Shown here: positions 24,427-33,619 of the stretch, in pieces | How positions within the stretch are numbered: the first letter of the stretch is position 1 | Layout of the letters: each line of letters opens with the position of its first letter | Origin: an uncultured Bacilli bacterium | GTDB lineage: Bacteria > Bacillota_I > Bacilli_A > RF39 > UBA660 | Assembly (NCBI GenBank): GCA_934162125.1 | Contig: CAKPHU010000002.1 | Coordinates: 62,001-126,000, forward strand | Reading direction: 5' to 3' | DNA: 64,000 nt | Notes under the pieces: generated by a model | The model's database searches: none | Told to the model about the DNA's origin: nothing | Seen by the model: the letters and a program-made list of their open reading frames with translations, nothing else | Made by a program: the position numbers and the translations under genes

Positions 24427-24449
24427 ATGAAGTTTCCTTCACTACCTAC

Positions 24450-24478
24450 ATGATAGCATATTTCTTATATTTAAACAA
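24450..24478 (-). promoter_or_regulatory. Promoter of the antisense RNA
   Basis: TTGTTT (24473-24478) and TATCAT (24450-24455) with a 17-base spacer on the minus strand. The -35 abuts the stop codon of the upstream small membrane protein gene. Confidence 0.65.
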
Positions 24479-24775
24479 CTACCATCTTTTAATATTATGT
24501 TTGTTTTTTAACCAACTACAAAAGTTAAAATTAAAATAAGCATCATATACTAACGTAATAATTAACAATCCTATTACCATCACATCAAGTTGTCTAGTAA
24601 CTAAATTTGACACTTCCTGTGTCCCAGTAACTATAAAATAAACAGCTATTATTACTAGTACTAATATTAAAAATATTTTCTCTAAAGTATATAGTCTTTT
24701 ACCACCAGGAGTTTTAACAAATTCCATTTTATATTTCTTGATATCCTCTTTTTCTAAATCAAAATAATTTTTCAT
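24479..24775 (-). CDS. Small two-helix membrane protein of unknown function (98 aa)
   Basis: A charged N-terminal segment (about 1-30) is followed by two transmembrane helices (about 33-50 and 66-82) and a basic C-terminus (KNKHNIKRW). The start codon directly follows the stop of the upstream M16 peptidase gene, so it is the last gene of that operon. No family is recognised. Its stop abuts the promoter of the antisense RNA, so operon read-through could affect the toxin-antitoxin locus. Confidence 0.75.
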   Translation of the reverse strand: MKNYFDLEKEDIKKYKMEFVKTPGGKRLYTLEKIFLILVLVIIAVYFIVTGTQEVSNLVTRQLDVMVIGLLIITLVYDAYFNFNFCSWLKNKHNIKRW

Positions 24776-26053
24776 TTACTTCTCCTCTTTACCTAAATAC
24801 TTAACACAACTAATATTATTAAAATCAATCTTACTAACGACATCTTTCAACTTATCAAGACTAAGTTTTCTAATAACATCAATCTTATTAGGAATAACTC
24901 TACGATATCTAAGTAGATCATCACCAACATTACTTACCATAGAATCAACATAGTCCACCATCTTAACTTCGTTAGCAATCCATACTTTTTTCATTCTCTT
25001 GAAAGCATCTTCGTCTATATTTATATCCAAAAACTCTCTTTTAATATCACTAATTAATTCATCAGGTGCATCACTAGTTGCCTCTATTAATAAAGTTCTA
25101 TAACCTTGTATCCATTCCCATTCCATATAAAAGCTACTCAATATTTTCTTATTACGAGCATTTTCTCTAAAATCAGAAGATGAACCAAAAAGCAAAGCTG
25201 TCAACATTTCCAAATATAAATCAATATCTAATAAATCATAATCCTCAAACTTACTTAAATCAACTTTAAGTCCCATTCCAATCTTAGGTACTTTTATTGG
25301 ACCATATAAAATATCATCTTTAACTCTAACAGATTTAGGTTCCTTATATTCCTTTAACTTAGCTCCTGCTCTACTCTTAATATCTTTAAAAGAATCCTTA
25401 ATAATATTCATAGCTTCATTCTTATCGAAATTACCAACAATCAAGACAAACATATTATCTGGACTATAAAAATTATTATAACAAGTATATAAATCTTCTT
25501 TTGTAATTTTCATAATCTCTTCAACAGTTCCACCTATTTCTACTCTTCTAGGATGAACATGATAAACGTTTTCTCTAAGTTTTGCCTCTAATTGCCAATC
25601 AGGCATATCACTATACATATTTAATTCTTCTGCAATAATACCTTTTTCCTTTTCTACATTTTCATCTGTATAATAAGGACTATTAACATATGACAACAAG
25701 AACTTTAAATTATCTCTAAAATTCTTCGTACCATAACAAATATAACGAGTACTATCAAAAGAAGTAAATGCGTTACAACCTGTTCCACTTTCTGAGAAAT
25801 AACTAAATGGATCTACTCCATCTTCTTGTTCAAACATCTTATGTTCCAAAAAATGAGCAATTCCATCAGGCACTTTAATTTCTTTATCACTTCCAGCTGG
25901 TGTAAAATTAGTATCTTCAGATCCATACCTAGTCGCATAAGTCATATAATAATTTTTCTTATCACTATATGGAATTAAAATAACTTCAAGACCATTATCT
26001 AAAGTCTCAGTATAAGCACTTATATCCATGCCTTTTAATTTAATTTCCTTCAT
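24776..26053 (-). CDS. ymfH: M16-family zinc metallopeptidase (YmfH-like, catalytic subunit)
   Basis: 425 residues with the inverted zinc motif HFLEH (H67, E70, H71) and the downstream Glu ligand region KGIIAEELNMYSD. This is the active partner of a YmfF/YmfH-type pair. The upstream paralogue (26040-27311) lacks HxxEH and overlaps it by 14 bp, as in processing-peptidase-like heterodimers. The neighbouring ftsK/spoIIIE gene repeats the Bacillus spoIIIE-ymfF-ymfH neighbourhood. The substrate is unknown. Confidence 0.9.
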   Translation of the reverse strand: MKEIKLKGMDISAYTETLDNGLEVILIPYSDKKNYYMTYATRYGSEDTNFTPAGSDKEIKVPDGIAHFLEHKMFEQEDGVDPFSYFSESGTGCNAFTSFDSTRYICYGTKNFRDNLKFLLSYVNSPYYTDENVEKEKGIIAEELNMYSDMPDWQLEAKLRENVYHVHPRRVEIGGTVEEIMKITKEDLYTCYNNFYSPDNMFVLIVGNFDKNEAMNIIKDSFKDIKSRAGAKLKEYKEPKSVRVKDDILYGPIKVPKIGMGLKVDLSKFEDYDLLDIDLYLEMLTALLFGSSSDFRENARNKKILSSFYMEWEWIQGYRTLLIEATSDAPDELISDIKREFLDINIDEDAFKRMKKVWIANEVKMVDYVDSMVSNVGDDLLRYRRVIPNKIDVIRKLSLDKLKDVVSKIDFNNISCVKYLGKEEK

Positions 26054-27311
26054 TAACTACACCCTCCAAAAGAAATATAGTATCCATATCAACTTTACGT
26101 GCTACTGCAACTATTTCTTTCTTTGTAACTTTAGCCATTTTAGTTCTTTTTTCTTCTAATAAATCAGTACCTACAACTTCATGCATAAAGTATTCATTAA
26201 TAATACTATTTTCACTCTCAAGAGTCTCATCAAGTGCTGTATTATAATATTCTTTTGCTTTCTTAATATCTAAGTCGCTAAAGTCACCTTTCTTCATTAA
26301 TTGTAAGTTCTTCTCAATTAAACTAACACTCTTTTGATAGTTCTTCTTATCTATTCCAGCTTTAATATATAAAGTTTGGTCAAGTTTATTAGGAACAGAC
26401 CAAATTGTATAACAAAGTGAATTCTTTTCTCTTACATCTGTAAATAATTTTGAATCAACTGTACCACCATAGATAGCACTAAATAAAAGCATTGGATAGT
26501 TTCTTTCATAATCACTTAATCCATGACATCTACAAGCAATACCTAACTTAGATTGAGTACCGTCAATTGTCTCTTTCGCAATTTTCTTTCTAAGACGAGC
26601 TTTCTTATCTTCTAATAGATAAGGTCCTTTAGGTTTCTTAAAAGTTCTAATCTTGAAATTATTTTTAATAATAGTTTTAATTTCTTCAAAATCTATATTA
26701 CCAATTACAAAAATATCAACTAAGTCACTCTTAATCATACTCAAATAATATTCATATAAATTCTTTGTATTAACTTTTTCTAAGTCACTTTGATAACCAA
26801 TCATTCTATAACTAAGTGGACTCTTCTTATCAAACTCTTCTGCTAATCTAATCGTACTATAAGCTGCTGTATCCTCTTTAACAGAATCGAGAGCACTCTT
26901 ACATAGATTCTTCACAATATCTAACTTTTCTTCATTAAAAGCTCCATCTTTAACATCAGGTTTAAAAATAATTTCACTTAAAAATTCTACTGCTGACTTA
27001 AAATTACCTTTTTCTGTATATTTATCATTTAAAACACTTAAACTAATATCCGTATTTATATAATTACCAATTCTTTTAGTCGCAGTCGCAATATCAGCCG
27101 CATATAAATCTTGTGCCTTAATTGTTAAAGCTTTCTTACTATTATAATTTGCTGATGACTGTGTAAACATATCAGTTAAAACATTACGAATAGTAATTTC
27201 CTCTTTTTTGATCTCTCTACGAAAAGAAACTCTAACTGTTGTAAGTTTAAATTTCTCTGTCTTAATCAAATGTAATCTATAAGAACCATAGTCCTCTCTC
27301 AAATAATCCAT
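26040..27311 (-). CDS. ymfF: M16-family peptidase-like protein lacking the zinc motif (YmfF-like)
   Basis: 423 residues with the M16 fold pattern, for example VRVSFRREIKKEE, LTDMFTQSSANYNSKKAL, and LCYTIWSVPNK in the C-terminal half. No HxxEH is present; the equivalent region reads VLTDMFTQSS. It is probably the non-catalytic half of a dimer with the overlapping YmfH-like gene. A strong GAGGTGG Shine-Dalgarno precedes the ATG. Confidence 0.87.
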   Translation of the reverse strand: MDYLREDYGSYRLHLIKTEKFKLTTVRVSFRREIKKEEITIRNVLTDMFTQSSANYNSKKALTIKAQDLYAADIATATKRIGNYINTDISLSVLNDKYTEKGNFKSAVEFLSEIIFKPDVKDGAFNEEKLDIVKNLCKSALDSVKEDTAAYSTIRLAEEFDKKSPLSYRMIGYQSDLEKVNTKNLYEYYLSMIKSDLVDIFVIGNIDFEEIKTIIKNNFKIRTFKKPKGPYLLEDKKARLRKKIAKETIDGTQSKLGIACRCHGLSDYERNYPMLLFSAIYGGTVDSKLFTDVREKNSLCYTIWSVPNKLDQTLYIKAGIDKKNYQKSVSLIEKNLQLMKKGDFSDLDIKKAKEYYNTALDETLESENSIINEYFMHEVVGTDLLEEKRTKMAKVTKKEIVAVARKVDMDTIFLLEGVVNEGN

Positions 27312-27325
27312 AAACCCACCTCACA

Positions 27326-28042
27326 TTAATTTTCATTATAAACTGCTTCCAAAGCTAAAGTAATCATATCATCTAATGATCTTTCTCTCTCTTCACTAGT
27401 AAGACCACGTTTATCATACTTAGAATCTACAACTGTAAGTAAACAAGTTGCTTCTCTACCTAATTTTTGAGCTAAATAATAAAGTCCAAAAGCCTCCATC
27501 TCACTAGCCATATAATCATCTTTAGGAAAATTACTCATAAACTTTTCTTGATCTACATAAGGATCAAAGACATCAGTTGTAATAATCTTTCCACATTTTA
27601 AGCTAGTACCCAATTCCTTACCTTTATTTATAATTAATTCATTTAAAGCTGGAGTTGATTTATATTCCTTTTCTGTATCTCCATCAAATAATAATGGAAA
27701 TGTATTAAGTGAATAAGCACTAGTACCTAATACCACATCAAGTAATTTAACATCTGGATGCATTGTACCACAAGTACCTATTCTTATAATTTTTTTAACA
27801 TCATAAAACTTATATAATTCATAAGCATATATTCCTATACTAGGTATTCCCATTCCAGAAGAGAAAACTGTAACTCTCCTATTCTTATAATATCCAGTAT
27901 AACCAAAAATATTTCTAACTTTATTTATTAATTTAGCATCAGTTAAAAATTTCTCAGCTATATACTTTGCTCTAAGGGGATCCCCTGGTAATAATACAAT
28001 ATCTGCAATATCTTCTTTACTACTTTCAATATGAGCTGTCAT
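27326..28042 (-). CDS. deoD: Purine-nucleoside phosphorylase (DeoD type)
   Basis: About 238 residues. Phosphate-binding LLPGDPLRAK (around 18-27), RIGTCGTM, nucleoside-binding ASEMEAFGLY and the catalytic-Asp region LTVVDSKYD. Cleaves purine nucleosides with phosphate in salvage. The frame is open for 24 more codons upstream, but that stretch is atypically hydrophobic. The ATG at 28042 follows GGAAGGA and gives the normal MTAHI N-terminus. Confidence 0.92.
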   Translation of the reverse strand: MTAHIESSKEDIADIVLLPGDPLRAKYIAEKFLTDAKLINKVRNIFGYTGYYKNRRVTVFSSGMGIPSIGIYAYELYKFYDVKKIIRIGTCGTMHPDVKLLDVVLGTSAYSLNTFPLLFDGDTEKEYKSTPALNELIINKGKELGTSLKCGKIITTDVFDPYVDQEKFMSNFPKDDYMASEMEAFGLYYLAQKLGREATCLLTVVDSKYDKRGLTSEERERSLDDMITLALEAVYNEN

Positions 28043-28113
28043 TTTAACACATCCTTCCAAATTTATTATAACATAAACTTTAACACAAAAGAAAAGAATA
28101 ATAGAAATATCCA

Positions 28114-30411
28114 TTATTCTTCATTAGTACTATCTAATTGAACCAGTACTTCTCTTGGTTTAGAGTTTCCAGTAGCTGGTCCTATAACTCCATCCTCTTC
28201 TAGTCTATCTATCATTCTTGCTGCTTTATTATAACCAATTTGGAACTTCCTTTGTAATAAAGACGCACTAGCTTTTTGTGTTCTAACTACAAAATCCAAA
28301 ATCTTTTTATACTCTTCATCTTCACTCATACCATCAGTTGAAACAGTTCCATCATCCATACCAGCAGTACTATTATTATTTTTATTGTCAACTGCCTCTA
28401 AGTTTAATAATTCTTCTGAATACTGAGCTTTTTGTTGTTTAATTGTAAAGTCAATCAAACGCTTAATTTCATCATCAGTAATAAATGAACCTTGAATACG
28501 AGTTGGTGAATTAACACCTATTGGAAGATATAACATATCTCCTTTTCCTAGTAACTTCTCTGCTCCAGTTTGATCAAGTATTGTTCTAGAATCAATTCCT
28601 GATCCAACCGCAAATGAAATACGAGAAGGAATATTAGCTTTAATTAAACCTGTAATAACTTCTGTTGAAGGTCTCTGTGTAGCAACAATTAAATGAATAC
28701 CTGCTGCTCTGGCTTTCTGTGTAATACGTAAAATAGAATCTTCAACATCTTTAGCCGCAACCATCATCAAATCACTTAACTCATCGATAATAACTACTAT
28801 ATATGGCATTCTATCCATTTTATCTTCTTCACTACGGCCTTTATTCTCTTTATCGACATAATTATTATATGATTCAATACTCTTTGTAGCTGTTTCACTA
28901 AATATCTCATAACGTCTTTCCATTTCAGCAACCATCTTACCTAAGGCAACAGCTGCTTTCTTAGGATCAACTACTACTGGACATAATAAATGTGGAACTC
29001 CATTATAAACTGATAACTCAACCATCTTTGGATCGACTAAAACCATCTTAACTTCTTCTGGTCTAGCTTTCATAAGTATAGAACAAATAATACCATTAAC
29101 ACAAACTGATTTACCACTACCAGTAGTACCGGCAATAAGTAAATGTGGCATCTTATTAATAGCACAAATCTCTACATCACCCATGATGTTTTTTCCAAGT
29201 GGAACTGTAAGTTTATCATTAAATGTATTAAGCATTTTCTTACTAGCCATAATTTCATAGAAACTAACAGGAGTTGATATATCATTTGCAAACTCAATAC
29301 CAACTGTATTCTTACCAGGTATTGGTGCTTCAATTCTAACATCTTTCTTTGCTAAAGCCAAAGCAATCTCTCTATTAATACCTGTAATCTTATTAACTCT
29401 AGTACCAGAAGCAATCTCTAATTCATATTGCGCAACACTAGGTCCAATATGAACTTCTACTACTTTTCCCACAATATGGAAGTCTTCTAATACTTTTTCA
29501 AGTATTGCAACATTATGTTCAATTGCTGCTTCATCCATACTCTTCTTATTACCCTTAGGTTTATCAAGTAAATCAAATCCAGGTAATTTATAATTCTTAT
29601 TAACAATATTCTTTTCCTCTACTACTTTAGGAGCATTTTCAATAACTTCTTCTCTAACATCTTCTTTTTCTGGAACTTTAGTTAATTCCTCAATACTAGA
29701 AATCTTAATCTTATCATTATGTTCTTCCTCTTCAAGATTACTTCCTCCATTAATAATAAGACCCTTTCTACCAGTCTCCTCTTTACTAGAAGCCTTTTCT
29801 TTAGCTCTCTCTTTTCTATTACTAAGAGCTTCCTTAGAATCATCAACCCTATTCTTTACCCAATCAAGAATAGAAAAACCAGTAAATAAACCAAATCCTG
29901 TCACAATAAATACTCCAGAAACTATAAGCATTCCTTTATATGAAAACAGCTTTACAAATAAGCAAGAAAAGGCACCACCAATAATACCCCCTCCTACTGA
30001 AAACCAGTCCTCTAAAAGTCCATTATTCATAATTCCATTAAAACCAAGAACTAACTGATTAATTGTCTCTTTAAATATTAAAGCTACATTTCCGTTATTT
30101 TGAATAACAAAATCTTTATGCATCAAAGTTAAAATACCTAAACAAAAAATATAAACACCAATAAGTTTAGTAGAAAAGAAATCTGGACTCTTCTTTGTAA
30201 ATAAGAAATAAACTCCTATTAATAATATTGCAGCTAAAAACACCATATATACTGAACCAGTAACAAATAATCCAAAAGACGCAATAAATCTTCCAACTAT
30301 TCCTAATTTACCTATTCCAAGTACTGCAATGAGTATTAAAACAATTCCCCATAATTGTCCACTAAATTGATATTTTTCTTTAACTACTTTTTTTCTCTTT
30401 TTCTTTGCCAT
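28114..30411 (-). CDS. ftsK: DNA translocase FtsK/SpoIIIE
   Basis: 765 residues. An N-terminal membrane domain with four or five helices spans about residues 20-180. A charged linker (about 185-270) and the alpha/beta motor follow. Walker A is AGTTGSGKSV (about 428-437) and Walker B is IVVIIDELSDLMM. The C-terminal gamma winged helix is SLLQRKFQIGYNKAARMIDRLEEDGVIG. It pumps chromosomal DNA through the division septum. The ymfF/ymfH neighbours point to SpoIIIE orthology. Confidence 0.94.
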   Translation of the reverse strand: MAKKKRKKVVKEKYQFSGQLWGIVLILIAVLGIGKLGIVGRFIASFGLFVTGSVYMVFLAAILLIGVYFLFTKKSPDFFSTKLIGVYIFCLGILTLMHKDFVIQNNGNVALIFKETINQLVLGFNGIMNNGLLEDWFSVGGGIIGGAFSCLFVKLFSYKGMLIVSGVFIVTGFGLFTGFSILDWVKNRVDDSKEALSNRKERAKEKASSKEETGRKGLIINGGSNLEEEEHNDKIKISSIEELTKVPEKEDVREEVIENAPKVVEEKNIVNKNYKLPGFDLLDKPKGNKKSMDEAAIEHNVAILEKVLEDFHIVGKVVEVHIGPSVAQYELEIASGTRVNKITGINREIALALAKKDVRIEAPIPGKNTVGIEFANDISTPVSFYEIMASKKMLNTFNDKLTVPLGKNIMGDVEICAINKMPHLLIAGTTGSGKSVCVNGIICSILMKARPEEVKMVLVDPKMVELSVYNGVPHLLCPVVVDPKKAAVALGKMVAEMERRYEIFSETATKSIESYNNYVDKENKGRSEEDKMDRMPYIVVIIDELSDLMMVAAKDVEDSILRITQKARAAGIHLIVATQRPSTEVITGLIKANIPSRISFAVGSGIDSRTILDQTGAEKLLGKGDMLYLPIGVNSPTRIQGSFITDDEIKRLIDFTIKQQKAQYSEELLNLEAVDNKNNNSTAGMDDGTVSTDGMSEDEEYKKILDFVVRTQKASASLLQRKFQIGYNKAARMIDRLEEDGVIGPATGNSKPREVLVQLDSTNEE

Positions 30412-30510
30412 AAATCATGACTCCCATCATACTTAAATTATACTACAAATATTCTTTATTTAAAATGGAAATAGTAAAAATTGACAAAACAAAAGACATT
30501 TTATACAAAC

Positions 30511-30536
30511 AAAAAAAGAGCATTACTTACGCTCTT
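30511..30536 (-). terminator. Intrinsic terminator of the rpmG-efp operon
   Basis: Stem AAGAGC/GCTCTT (30516-30521, 30531-30536) followed by a T run on the minus strand. The efp stop codon is in the hairpin. Confidence 0.78.
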
Positions 30537-31084
30537 GATACATATTTTCCATCACTAGTTGATACAATGATTGTTTCACCTTCATTAACAAATAAAGGTA
30601 CACGAACCATAAGTCCAGTTTCACATTCAGCATCTTTTAAAGCATTATTAGTTGTATTACCTTTAACAGCAGCTTCTGTATGAGTAATAACTAATTCAAC
30701 TTTATCTGGTAAATCGATACCTAATACTTCACCTTCATACATTGTAATATATACTTCTAAGTTTTCTTTTAAGAATTTACTACCCTCACCAACAACACTC
30801 TTATCTAATTCTAATTGTTCATAAGTGTCCATATTCATGAAGTAATATGTATCGCCCATGTTATATAAGTATTGCATTAATTGTTTTTCAATTCTAGCAG
30901 TTGCTACTTTAACTCCAGCATTAAATGTCTTTTCGAAAATAGCTCCTGTTCTTAAATTTTTAAGTTTGGCTTTTACTATTGCTGCACCTTTACCAGGTTT
31001 AACATGTTGAGTATCCATAACTACATAGATTGCACCTTCAACTTCAATAGTAATACCATTCTTTAAATCATTAGTACTTATCAT
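30527..31084 (-). CDS. efp: Translation elongation factor P
   Basis: 185 residues with three OB-like domains. The conserved loop HVKPGKGAA carries Lys32, the residue that is modified in many bacteria. It relieves ribosome stalling at polyproline stretches. This is relevant here because the pilus ATPase tail in this window is Pro-rich. A strong GGAGGTGG Shine-Dalgarno overlaps the stop of the small upstream ORF. It is the third gene of the rpmG / small ORF / efp unit. Confidence 0.96.
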   Translation of the reverse strand: MISTNDLKNGITIEVEGAIYVVMDTQHVKPGKGAAIVKAKLKNLRTGAIFEKTFNAGVKVATARIEKQLMQYLYNMGDTYYFMNMDTYEQLELDKSVVGEGSKFLKENLEVYITMYEGEVLGIDLPDKVELVITHTEAAVKGNTTNNALKDAECETGLMVRVPLFVNEGETIIVSTSDGKYVSRA

Positions 31085-31095
31085 CTTTCCACCTC

Positions 31096-31260
31096 CTAAA
31101 TTTTTCTTTTTGTAGTTCTAAATCTAGTCTTAACATATGCCTTTCCATTAGTTGTACTCTTAGTATCAACTACTTGTGTAGGTACTACATTAACTACTGA
31201 TTTAGCTTGCATTTCGATCAATTTATCAATTGATTCAGGCGTTTTTAAATTCTTGTCCAT
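31096..31260 (-). CDS. Small basic protein of unknown function (54 aa) between rpmG and efp
   Basis: Begins MDKNLKTPESIDKLIEMQAK and ends with the very basic GKAYVKTRFRTTKRKI. It has no transmembrane helix and no Cys. The start is preceded by a modest GAGA Shine-Dalgarno 17 bases after the rpmG stop. The stop (TAG) is embedded in the efp Shine-Dalgarno, so translation of the three genes is likely coupled. In the usual rpmG-secE-nusG order, secE would follow rpmG, but SecE needs a membrane helix, which this lacks. The basic tail and neighbours suggest a ribosome-associated role (inference). No family is recognised. Confidence 0.7.
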   Translation of the reverse strand: MDKNLKTPESIDKLIEMQAKSVVNVVPTQVVDTKSTTNGKAYVKTRFRTTKRKI

Positions 31261-31277
31261 AAATAATCTCTTTTCTT

Positions 31278-31439
31278 TTATTTCTTTTCCTTATGTGTAG
31301 TATGTTTTTTACATCTTGGACAGTATCTATTTAATTCAAGACGATCAGTTTTTTTTACGTTTCTTTCTACTCTATAATTTTCCTCGTTACATTCAGTACA
31401 AATTAGAGTCTTATATTGTCTATTTCCTACTTTGGCCAT
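31278..31439 (-). CDS. rpmG: 50S ribosomal protein L33 (zinc-ribbon form)
   Basis: 53 residues, beginning MAKVGNRQYKTLICTEC. Two CxxC pairs (CTEC and CPRC) indicate the zinc-binding C+ form. The motif RYCPRCKKHTTHKEKK is typical of L33. The Shine-Dalgarno AAGGAGGG precedes the ATG. It is the first gene of the unit with a promoter at 31466-31493. Confidence 0.95.
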   Translation of the reverse strand: MAKVGNRQYKTLICTECNEENYRVERNVKKTDRLELNRYCPRCKKHTTHKEKK

Positions 31440-31465
31440 GAATATCCCTCCTTACGTCTATAGGT

Positions 31466-31493
31466 ATTATACCAAATTTTTTCTAAAAAGCAA
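31466..31493 (-). promoter_or_regulatory. Promoter of the rpmG / small ORF / efp operon
   Basis: TTGCTT (31488-31493), 16-base spacer and TATAAT (31466-31471) on the minus strand. The -10 lies in a short palindrome GGTATAATACC. Confidence 0.65.
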
Positions 31494-31503
31494 AAGTTTT
31501 TTA

Positions 31504-33546
31504 CTAATTCCCATACATATAATAGTAACTATCTGTAATTTGTCTTGTAATTCTCATCGTAACTAAGCTTGCATAGTCAATTTCTGAGTTTGGATGTGAT
31601 GAGTTTGGTGACGTTACTATTATGGAAATTTTAGGATTACTTGCTGGAAAATATCCTACAAAAGAACTAGTAATTGTCTCTGTATCAATAATTCCATCAT
31701 TATTTGTATCTATAAAACTTTGTGAAGTACCAGTCTTACCAGCTGCATCCATTCGATCATTTATATATCCAACACCATATCCTCCAGCTGAATGCATAAC
31801 TGCATAAAATCCTTCTTTTACTCTATTCATATATGCTTCTTCTGTTGGTACTGTATTAAGTACTTTAGTTTCGTAAGTATATATTGTTTCTCCTACTTCA
31901 TCTCCATAAGTACTATCATGAACTTCTTTTAATAAATGTGGTTGAATCCTTTTACCAGAATTCGCAATAGTTGAAATGTATTGTGACAATTGTATTGGCG
32001 TATAAGTTTCATATTGTCCCATTACAAAGTCTAACAAATTACCAGCTGCCACATCTTTAGAAGTATAACCACTACTTTCTATAGGTAAATCTATTCCTGT
32101 CTTAACACCTAATCCAAAAGAATGATACATATTACGATAAATATCAAAAGACTTTTGATTAAAATTAAGTTTCATTCCATAATAATATTCTTGTCCATTA
32201 ACTCTAATTGCTGTCTTAAACTGATAAACGTTACTACTCTTAGCTAACGCTGTAATATCATTAATATATCCCAAAGTAACAGAAGAACACTTAGTAGGAG
32301 TACCTGCTACAGTAATACATTCATCAACCATATAATCTCCTATTTTAATAGCTCCAGTATTATAACCCACTAACATAGAAGCACCCTTAACAACAGATCC
32401 TGGCATAATAGGAGATATCAATATATTATTTGTATTATCAACTATATTACCATTGACAATTCTCTTAGAAGCCATTGCTAAAATCTCACCCGTATTAGGA
32501 TCTTGAATAATAACACTAGAATGATCATAATACTCGGTATTATATTCCCCTTTAGCTCTTATAATCTGTTCACGTATAGCTTTCTCTACTTCTCTTTGTA
32601 AATTAATATCAATAGTTAAAACTATATCTTTTCCTCTTGATCCCTCTTTAACAAGCCTAAGTTCATTAGAATTAACTACTTCATAAATACTTCTTTCTCC
32701 ATGTAAATACTCTTCATATTCCTTCTCTAAATAGCTAAGACCAACTCTCTCATTTAAAGCATATCCCTTCTCTAAATAATAGTCTTTTTCTTCTTTAGGA
32801 AGACCACTACTAGTAGAAGAAACAGTCCCTAAAATAGTCTTCATTACATCACCATAAGGATAAACTCTTTCCCAATCAAGTCTAGTATCAAAACCCTCTA
32901 ATTTATCATTATTCTCAGAAATATAAGCATATTCACTATCACTAACATCACTCTTAATAGTCTTCTCTTCATAAGTATAACCCTTATTCATTAAATAAAA
33001 TAAATAAGCAGCTTTCAAATCCGCTTCCTGAAAATTACTAAGATCCTCATCAGTAATTCTCTTAATCTTTAATTCTTCCAACTCTCTATTAGTCATCTTT
33101 CTTTGTTTAACTAACTCTCTCTCATAATCAGTTACCTTTTTATTACAAATATCCGGATATTTTGCTAAAAAGAATTCCTTCTTACTTCTCATAGTAAGCT
33201 TACTTAAATCAAGTGTAATATGAGGTCCCACTTCGTAAGCTAAACTAATCATTTCACTATTCTTAATATTCTTCTTTTTCTTATAAACAATTGACTTAGA
33301 CGCTTTATTATCAACTATAACATTATAATTTCTATCAAGTATTCTCCCCCTTGGAGAACTACTCAACGTAACCTGTGTTGAAGTAAGTGCTACTAAACTT
33401 TCATTATACTTTTTATTATCAAGAATCATAACTTTAACTAACTTCACAAAGACAACCGAAAAAAGACTTACTAATACCATTAAAAATATTGTAAATCTTC
33501 TTTTAACTACATTATCATAATTAGTTTTTTTCTTATATCTAGCCAT
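31504..33546 (-). CDS. Penicillin-binding protein (class B transpeptidase, PBP2-type)
   Basis: 680 residues. A basic cytoplasmic N-terminus, one transmembrane helix (about 17-41), and a dimerisation domain with SSSPRGRILDRN and RVYPYG. The transpeptidase domain has the active Ser motif SVVK (S384, K387), SSN (S437-x-N439) and KTGT near residue 600. Cross-links peptidoglycan outside the membrane. It probably corresponds to PBP2B/PBP2 needed for division or elongation; which one cannot be decided. It is a single gene with the Shine-Dalgarno AGGAG. Confidence 0.93.
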   Translation of the reverse strand: MARYKKKTNYDNVVKRRFTIFLMVLVSLFSVVFVKLVKVMILDNKKYNESLVALTSTQVTLSSSPRGRILDRNYNVIVDNKASKSIVYKKKKNIKNSEMISLAYEVGPHITLDLSKLTMRSKKEFFLAKYPDICNKKVTDYERELVKQRKMTNRELEELKIKRITDEDLSNFQEADLKAAYLFYLMNKGYTYEEKTIKSDVSDSEYAYISENNDKLEGFDTRLDWERVYPYGDVMKTILGTVSSTSSGLPKEEKDYYLEKGYALNERVGLSYLEKEYEEYLHGERSIYEVVNSNELRLVKEGSRGKDIVLTIDINLQREVEKAIREQIIRAKGEYNTEYYDHSSVIIQDPNTGEILAMASKRIVNGNIVDNTNNILISPIMPGSVVKGASMLVGYNTGAIKIGDYMVDECITVAGTPTKCSSVTLGYINDITALAKSSNVYQFKTAIRVNGQEYYYGMKLNFNQKSFDIYRNMYHSFGLGVKTGIDLPIESSGYTSKDVAAGNLLDFVMGQYETYTPIQLSQYISTIANSGKRIQPHLLKEVHDSTYGDEVGETIYTYETKVLNTVPTEEAYMNRVKEGFYAVMHSAGGYGVGYINDRMDAAGKTGTSQSFIDTNNDGIIDTETITSSFVGYFPASNPKISIIVTSPNSSHPNSEIDYASLVTMRITRQITDSYYYMYGN

Positions 33547-33619
33547 AATTTATCTCCTAATATTAGTTTATCACATATTTTAAAACTTATTTCATATATT
33601 TTAACTAAGAGGTGTTATT

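Larger units (their letters stand above)
24343..24443 (-). ncRNA. Candidate antitoxin (antisense) RNA, about 100 nt
   Basis: Its promoter is on the minus strand: -35 TTGTTT (24473-24478), 17-base spacer, -10 TATCAT (24450-24455). The predicted RNA runs from about 24443 to the terminator ending at 24343. It is fully complementary to the 3' untranslated part of the toxin mRNA. It carries AAGGAAACTT, CATAAAA and the sequence GGAACACTTAATT, which nearly repeats the 5' end of the toxin mRNA. The RNA is supported by promoter plus terminator only. A relative lies at 2452-2565. Confidence 0.65.

Noticed and set aside
26040..27311. Pseudogene of the M16 peptidase (no HxxEH)
   Set aside because: Full length, and translationally overlapping with the active paralogue. 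Non-catalytic M16 partners are a known arrangement (YmfF/YmfH).
31096..31260. SecE next to rpmG
   Set aside because: The product has no transmembrane helix and none of the SecE motif, so the positional expectation from other Bacillota is not met.
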